In this document: one piece after another, positions 8,008 to 11,697 of the stretch
How the letters are laid out: each line of letters opens with the position of its first letter
Position numbering within the stretch: the stretch's first letter is position 1
Assembly (NCBI GenBank): GCA_946055125.1
Contig: CAMGFF010000035.1
Coordinates: forward strand, 1 to 11,697
DNA length: 11,697 bases
Origin: an uncultured Prevotellaceae bacterium
Lineage (GTDB): Bacteria > Bacteroidota > Bacteroidia > Bacteroidales > Muribaculaceae
Reading direction: 5' to 3'
Notes under the pieces: generated by a model
Seen by the model: only the letters and a program-made list of their open reading frames with translations
Database searches by the model: none
Told to the model about the DNA's origin: nothing
Program-made: the position numbers and the translations under genes

Positions 8008-8048
8008 TGAGCTAATTACCGGCTTTTTGCCGCCAGATAGAGGCTCAT
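8008..8048. repeat. Intergenic palindromic repeat, copy 1 (41 bp)
   Basis: This 41-bp segment differs at four positions from the segment at 8661-8701 and has the same orientation. It has an inner stem CGGC-TTTTT-GCCG (8020-8032). Extra heptamer-like units lie outside it: TGAGCAA/TGAGCCT on the left (about 7994-8007) and a second GGCTCAT on the right (8049-8055), giving the outer pair ATGAGCC (8000-8006) / GGCTCAT (8042-8048). It fills most of the gap between the flavin reductase and glyA genes. Confidence 0.8.
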
Positions 8049-8067
8049 GGCTCATAGCCAAAAAAAG

Positions 8068-8631
8068 CTATTTCTTTTTCACGCTCCAGCCGAAACGGCC
8101 TATGGGGTCGCCGAGCTTGAAATACTGCCCGTGGCAATAGGCCATGAGGCGTGCGGCTTGCATATCGAAGGCTCCGGTGGAGGGGTCGATGTAGCGGTCG
8201 TCGGCAATCACATTGAGCACATCGGCGATAAACATGTCGTGGGTGCCGAGCGGAACGATTTCCTTCACGCGGCACTCTATGCTTATCGGCGACTCCTCAA
8301 TGTAGGGCGACTGCACTTTCACGCCTTTCACCGGGGTGATTCCCATCTCGGCAAATTTGTTGTAGTCGCGGCCTGAGCGCACTCCGCACCAGTCGGTGGC
8401 GCGAGCCAGCTCCTCGGTGGTGAGGTTGACGGTGAACTCCATGTTGCGCTTTATTATGCCGTAGCTGTGCCGCTCGGGGCGAATTGACACGTAGCACATG
8501 GCAGGGTCGGAGCAGATGGTGCCAACCCAGCTTGCGGTGAACACGTTGTATTCGTCGGGCGAGGCTCCGCAGCTCACCATGATGGCGGGGAGCGGATAAA
8601 TCATTGTGCCCGGTTTCCAGTTTTGCTTCAT
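8068..8631 (-). CDS. Flavin reductase-like, FMN-binding split-barrel protein
   Basis: A 187-residue soluble protein of the flavin reductase-like fold. Family features visible are NVFTASWVGTICSDP (29-43), the SIRPERHSYGIIKRNMEFTVN segment that builds the flavin pocket (about 49-69), CGVRSGRDYNKF (82-93), and a late ECRVKEIVPLGTHDMFIADV strand pair (119-138). Relatives bind FMN and pass electrons from NAD(P)H to free flavin or act as flavoredoxins; the physiological partner is unknown. The ATG at 8631 starts right at the conserved N-terminal region; the stop is TAG. It sits between pyrI (72-nt gap) and glyA (131-nt gap), and each gap contains a copy of the same palindromic repeat. No separate promoter is seen, so it probably shares the pyrBI transcript. 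Confidence 0.85.
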   Translation of the reverse strand: MKQNWKPGTMIYPLPAIMVSCGASPDEYNVFTASWVGTICSDPAMCYVSIRPERHSYGIIKRNMEFTVNLTTEELARATDWCGVRSGRDYNKFAEMGITPVKGVKVQSPYIEESPISIECRVKEIVPLGTHDMFIADVLNVIADDRYIDPSTGAFDMQAARLMAYCHGQYFKLGDPIGRFGWSVKKK

Positions 8632-8660
8632 TTTCTTGCTTTTTTGTGGCTTTTGGGCGA

Positions 8661-8701
8661 TGAGCTAATCACCGGCTTTTTGCGGCCAGGCAGAGGCTCA
8701 T
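8661..8701. repeat. Intergenic palindromic repeat, copy 2 (41 bp)
   Basis: Second copy of the element at 8008-8048, in direct orientation, ending two bases from the pyrI stop codon (8704-8706). Its ends read ATGAGC (8660-8665) and GCTCAT (8696-8701) and can pair. The inner stem is shifted relative to copy 1 because of one C/G difference (CCG/CGG instead of CGGC/GCCG). It lacks copy 1's extra heptamer units. Confidence 0.8.
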
Positions 8702-8703
8702 TG

Positions 8704-9171
8704 CTAAATTATTTCTATCTCGTCGTCCTTGAAGGAGCGCTCGCAGTAGTGGCACTTCAGAACCACATTGTCGCCGCGCTCCACCACATGGAAGTGGGTA
8801 TCGACAGGCTCATTGTTGGTAATGCACTTGGGGTTTCCACAGCGCACTATGCCCACTATGTCGTCGGGCAGGGTCACGGTGTGCTTGTCCACCACCTCAT
8901 AGCCGCGAATCACGTTGATTTTGGCATTTGGGGCAACGATGGCGATGCGGTTGAGCGTCTTTTCGGGGAAAAACACGTCGGCAACCTTAATGATACCCTT
9001 TTTGCCGCACTTCTTGCTGTCGAGGTTGAAGCCAATTGTAACGCTGCTTGTGAGGTCCTTTATGCCGAGCAGGTTCACCACCTTGAAAAGCGATTGGGTG
9101 GGGATATGGTCGATTACGGTGCCGTTTTCGAGGGCAGCCACCGCCAGTTCCTCTTTCTTTATCTTAGTCAT
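8704..9171 (-). CDS. pyrI: Aspartate carbamoyltransferase regulatory subunit
   Basis: A 155-residue regulatory chain of ATCase. The N-terminal domain has GTVIDHIP (17-24) and YEVVDKHTVTLP (91-102), the regions that in E. coli PyrI bind the effector nucleotides CTP, UTP and ATP. The C-terminal zinc domain holds four cysteines, Cys111, Cys116, Cys140 and Cys143, with the same spacing as E. coli (C-x4-C, then C-x2-C), needed to dock onto the catalytic trimers. It should give feedback control of pyrimidine synthesis in a c6r6 enzyme. It begins 34 nt after the pyrB stop and is clearly co-transcribed with it. Translation ends with TAG right after the normal family C-terminus, showing that TAG is a genuine stop in this genome. 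Confidence 0.96.
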   Translation of the reverse strand: MTKIKKEELAVAALENGTVIDHIPTQSLFKVVNLLGIKDLTSSVTIGFNLDSKKCGKKGIIKVADVFFPEKTLNRIAIVAPNAKINVIRGYEVVDKHTVTLPDDIVGIVRCGNPKCITNNEPVDTHFHVVERGDNVVLKCHYCERSFKDDEIEII

Positions 9172-9205
9172 TGCTTATGTGTGATAATTTCGTGAGTTGA
9201 GTTAG

Positions 9206-10126
9206 TTATCGGTTCACCTTGATGCCGAGCACCTTGCAGATGATGGCCTGGCGGGCATAGAGTCCGTTCTGAGCCTGCTTGAAGTAGTAGGCCTTGGGGT
9301 TGCTGTCCACGTCGTAGGCTATCTCGTTCACGCGGGGCAGCGGGTGGAGTATTCGCAGGTTGTCCTTGCTGCCGGCGAGCATGGAGTTGCGCAGGGTGTA
9401 GAGGTTCTTCACGCGCTCATATTCCATGAGGTCGGTGAAACGCTCGCGCTGCACGCGGGTCATGTAGAGTATGTCGGTTTCGTTGATTACCTCCTCCGAG
9501 AAGTCGGTGTATTCGTGATATTCAATTCCGTGCTTGTCGCAGAAGATTTTGTATTCCACCGGCATCTGCAGCTCCTTGCAAGCCACGAAGTTGAAGCGGG
9601 GCTTGAAGTAGTACATGGCCATGAGCAGCGAGTGCACCGTGCGGCCATATTTCAGGTCGCCCACCATAGTGATGGTGAGGTTGTCGAGCGTGCCTTGTGT
9701 CTTGTAGATTGAGTAGAGGTCGAGCATCGTCTGCGAGGGGTGCTGGTTGGCGCCGTCGCCGGCATTCACGATGGGTACCGGCGAGAACTCGCTGGCATAG
9801 CGTGCCGCGCCCTCAAGGTAGTGTCGCATGATGATGAGGTCGGCATAGTTGCTCACCATCATGATGGTGTCGTGCAGCGTTTCGCCCTTCGATGAGCTCG
9901 ATGTGGCTGCGTCGGAGAAGCCAATCACGCGGCCGCCAAGGCGGTTAATGGCGGTTTCGAAGCTCAGGCGGGTGCGGGTGCTTGGCTCGAAGAAGAGGGT
10001 GGCAACCACCTTGCCCGCGAGGAGGTCTTGGTTGGGGTTCTCCTCAAAGTGGCGGGCGTCGTCGAGCAGCTCGAGCAGCTCCTCCTTGGAGTAGTCGTAG
10101 ATTGAAACCAGGCTGTTATTTTTCAT
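9206..10126 (-). CDS. pyrB: Aspartate carbamoyltransferase catalytic subunit
   Basis: A 306-residue catalytic chain, family-typical length, that joins carbamoyl phosphate and L-aspartate to give N-carbamoyl-L-aspartate, the committed step of UMP synthesis. The carbamoyl-phosphate site is intact: FFEPSTRTRLSFE with Ser49-Thr-Arg-Thr-Arg53, the SSSSKGET loop with Lys80 (donated to the neighbouring subunit in E. coli), Arg101, and HPSQ at 129-132. The aspartate site shows Arg162, the TRVQRERF loop (223-230) and HPLPR (261-265). The presence of pyrI next door means an allosteric dodecamer, unlike the unregulated trimers of many other bacteria. The ATG at 10126 is the first of the frame. The leader contains a pyrimidine-rich stretch and a small overlapping frame. 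Confidence 0.97.
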   Translation of the reverse strand: MKNNSLVSIYDYSKEELLELLDDARHFEENPNQDLLAGKVVATLFFEPSTRTRLSFETAINRLGGRVIGFSDAATSSSSKGETLHDTIMMVSNYADLIIMRHYLEGAARYASEFSPVPIVNAGDGANQHPSQTMLDLYSIYKTQGTLDNLTITMVGDLKYGRTVHSLLMAMYYFKPRFNFVACKELQMPVEYKIFCDKHGIEYHEYTDFSEEVINETDILYMTRVQRERFTDLMEYERVKNLYTLRNSMLAGSKDNLRILHPLPRVNEIAYDVDSNPKAYYFKQAQNGLYARQAIICKVLGIKVNR

Positions 10127-10229
10127 AAATATCTGTTGGTGTTGGGGGAAGGAAAAAAACGTTTCTTTTGTTTTCTCTCAGCCATGAGGGAGGGGATTGG
10201 TCTCCTTCCATAACTTTGCCACAAAGTTA
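10127..10229 (-). promoter_or_regulatory. pyrB promoter box and leader
   Basis: On the minus strand TAACTTTG (10222-10229) fits the Bacteroidota -7 box, though no TTG is found 17-23 nt upstream. It forms half of a perfect palindrome with an identical box on the other strand (10211-10229). The inferred leader of about 90 nt carries a run of seven U followed by CCUUCCCCC (10159-10144), about 20 nt before the pyrB ATG. No terminator hairpin is visible in it. A 31-codon frame (10211-10116) crosses the leader and overlaps the first bases of pyrB. Confidence 0.45.
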
Positions 10230-10324
10230 CGCATTTTTTTTGGAATAGCGATAATAATTTGCCCTTTGATTGCCCTGCTGCGGCACTTTGCCACTGCCTC
10301 GGCGCGATATTTTGCTGTTTTTTC

Positions 10325-10355
10325 TTGGCTGCGGTGGCGGAATTTTGTATTTTTG
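10325..10355 (+). promoter_or_regulatory. Promoter for the PEGA-domain gene (TTG-N20-TATTTTTG)
   Basis: TTG at 10325-10327 is followed after 20 nt by TATTTTTG (10348-10355), matching the Bacteroidota -33/-7 pattern. Transcription would start near 10360, giving an A/T-rich leader of about 25 nt before the ATG at 10386. Confidence 0.55.
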
Positions 10356-10385
10356 CACTAAAATATTAAGGATTATTAAATTTTT

Positions 10386-10631
10386 ATGGAGAGAGCAAAG
10401 TATATTTTGTGCTTGGTGCTTTGTGCATTGATTGGCGTTGCTGCCGCGCGTGCCGACTTGCGCGTGAAGAGCTTCAGCGAGCTTAACGACCTCGATGCGC
10501 GGCTTCTTAACCCCATCATCGACCCTAAGACGGGCAAGAACTGCCCGATTGTGAAGATAATCACCACCTACGATGGCTTTAACTTCGACATCGGAGCCAT
10601 GGGTGCGCCCGAGAAGGTTGTCTATAAGTAG
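10386..10631 (+). CDS. N-terminal fragment of secreted PEGA-repeat protein, ended by in-frame TAG
   Basis: An 81-residue frame starting at ATG 10386, about 25 nt after a good promoter. It opens with a signal peptide: MERAKY, a hydrophobic core, and an Ala-Arg-Ala cleavage site after residue 23. The mature part, DLRVKSFSELNDLDARL then LIKI-like VKIITTYDGFNFDIGAMG, resembles the N-terminal domain of Bacteroidales PEGA proteins. The frame stops at TAG (10629-10631), yet the same frame continues without a stop to the window edge with the expected next block, so this is the 5' part of one gene interrupted at codon 82. Alone, the product would be a secreted fragment without PEGA repeats and probably not functional. 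Confidence 0.75.
   Translation: MERAKYILCLVLCALIGVAAARADLRVKSFSELNDLDARLLNPIIDPKTGKNCPIVKIITTYDGFNFDIGAMGAPEKVVYK
10629..10631 (+). other. In-frame TAG interrupting the PEGA-domain gene
   Basis: Codon 82 of the frame that starts at 10386 is TAG; no other stop occurs in that frame to the end of the window. Protein similarity continues smoothly across it. Related proteins, as I recall them, have a polar residue such as Gln at this place, so CAG to TAG is the simplest origin. Confidence 0.85.
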
Positions 10632-10634
10632 GAG

Positions 10635-11697
10635 ATGGGCGAGATATGGCTGTATCTGCCGGTGAAGAGCGCGAAGCTCAAGATTGCGCACCCGCGGTAT
10701 GGGCAGTTTATCGACGACGCAAACACGCGCGACGGTTACTACTGGTTTCCGCAGGCACGCCTCAGGTCGAGCACGAGCTACCGCTTGGTGCTTGAGGTGA
10801 GGCGCGGCACCATTGAGCTCGACGACGAGGAGCAGGTGAAGACCGGCTATGTGGTTATCGACTCCGAGCCGCAGGGCGCCGATGTGTATGTGGGCGTGGA
10901 TGAGGACTCGCTTGAGTACGTCGGGCAGACTCCTTTCCAGAAGCGCTATGAATATGGAACCTACAGCTACGCGCTGAAGAAGAATATGTATCACAGCCAC
11001 GCAAGCTCGTTCTCGCTCAAGGAGCCTAAGATTGTGGCGAAGATTCCGCTAAACCCGGCTTTCGGCACCATCCACGTCACCTCGCAGCCAGTGGGGGCAA
11101 AGGTGGTGATTGATGGCATTGATGGCGAGTATGTCACGCCTTTCACCTCGGGCAACCTCAAGAGTGGCGACTACACCGTGAGGCTCACTCTCGACCGCTA
11201 CTCGCCATCGGTGCGCCGCGTGACGGTGACCGACGGTGCCATGGCTGAGCTTGCCGTGACTCTTGCCGCCAACTATGCCGCCCTCACTGTGGCTTCGCTG
11301 CCGGGTGCACAAATCAGCATCAATGGCGCGGTGGCGGGCACAGGCAGCGTGGTGCAGGAGCTTGCCGAGGGGCTATATGAGGTGGAGGCCTCACTCCCGC
11401 ATCACCGCCCGGTGAAGAAGCAGGTGGAGGTGGTGGCCAATGTGCCTCAGAGCATAGAGCTGAATCCCACGCCTATCTATGGCTCGCTCTCGGTGATGAC
11501 TACCCCCTACGATGCCGATGTGACCATTGGCGGAAAAAACTACGGCAAAACGCCGCTCGACATCAACCGCCTGCTCGAGGGAGAATACGACGTGGTGCTG
11601 TCGAAGCCCGGCTGCGCCACTGTGACGCGCCATGTGACCATAGCCGAGAAGCAGACGGCGAGCATCGACGCTACCCTGCCGCAAGGCCGCCGCGTGA
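10635..11697 (+). pseudogene. PEGA-repeat protein, main part downstream of the in-frame stop (3' end outside window)
   Basis: The frame continues past the TAG for 355 codons with no stop and is cut by the window at about residue 437 counted from ATG 10386. It opens with EMGEIWLYLP and IAHPRYGQF, typical of the second block of this family, then four PEGA-like beta repeats beginning near residues 155, 227, 300 and 366; examples are VTSQPVGAKVVIDG and TTPYDADVTIGG...YGKTPLDI. PEGA domains are small beta folds thought to bind surface or extracellular structures; the exact role is unknown. The ATG at 10635, six bases after the TAG, could restart translation, but the product would lack a signal peptide and stay in the cytosol. 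Base composition matches the neighbours and no decay beyond the single stop is seen, so the change may be recent, a base error, or readthrough. Confidence 0.75.

Noticed and set aside
8623..9195. A 190-codon plus-strand frame over pyrI
   Set aside because: It lies entirely opposite pyrI, a certain gene, and its His/Val-rich product is typical of antisense frames.
10629..10631. TAG recoding (as in some gut phages) as an explanation for the PEGA gene
   Set aside because: TAG correctly ends the fucosidase tail, glyA, the flavin reductase and pyrI in this same window, and the genes are bacterial housekeeping genes.
10227..11000. A 257-codon minus-strand frame opposite the PEGA gene
   Set aside because: It is an antisense shadow of a GC-rich coding strand: its product is Val/His/Leu-rich without a family pattern, while the plus-strand frame shows PEGA repeats and a promoter.
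1..11697. CRISPR array, tRNA/rRNA genes, insertion sequences, toxin-antitoxin or defence genes
   Set aside because: No regularly spaced repeats beyond the two 41-bp copies, no transposase, nuclease or toxin-like frames, and no tRNA-like folds were noticed.

Overview
This looks like an ordinary chromosomal stretch from a Bacteroidales gut bacterium. Muribaculaceae is plausible, but I cannot fix the family without a search. The signs are the gene content (TamL-type outer-membrane lipoprotein, YidE/AspT-like carrier, lipoprotein nucleoside hydrolase, PEGA-repeat secreted protein, fucosidase tail), starts without clear Shine-Dalgarno sequences, and promoter boxes of the Bacteroidota type (TAnnTTTG at -7, sometimes with TTG about 20 nt upstream). 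I see no phage, transposase, CRISPR array, tRNA or rRNA. I found no convincing new multi-gene system.

Layout, left to right. Bases 1-224 (+) are the C-terminal end of a probable GH29 alpha-L-fucosidase. From 333 to 10126 every gene is on the minus strand, so transcription runs right to left. The first unit from the right is pyrB (10126-9206), pyrI (9171-8704), a flavin reductase-like protein (8631-8068) and glyA (7936-6656). It begins near a TAACTTTG box at 10222-10229 and ends at a strong intrinsic terminator at 6535-6574. Next come tamL (6414-4075) with its own promoter, and a HAD phosphatase (4005-3346) 69 nt behind it. Then comes a duplicated YidE/AspT-type transporter (3195-1486), closed by a strong hairpin terminator, and finally a lipoprotein nucleoside hydrolase (1385-333) facing the fucosidase tail. 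On the right, divergent from pyrB, a secreted PEGA-repeat protein starts at 10386 (+) and runs off the window.

The genes do mostly housekeeping work: the first committed step of pyrimidine synthesis with its allosteric subunit, serine/glycine one-carbon metabolism, outer-membrane assembly, metabolite dephosphorylation and nucleoside salvage. The nucleoside hydrolase and fucosidase point to scavenging of nucleosides and host or dietary glycans.

Two things deserve a second look. First, the PEGA gene has an in-frame TAG at codon 82 with 355 open codons after it. Four other genes here, including glyA and pyrI, end normally on TAG, so this looks like a nonsense mutation (or base error) and not genome-wide recoding. 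Second, a 41-bp palindromic repeat occurs in the same orientation on both sides of the flavin reductase gene.
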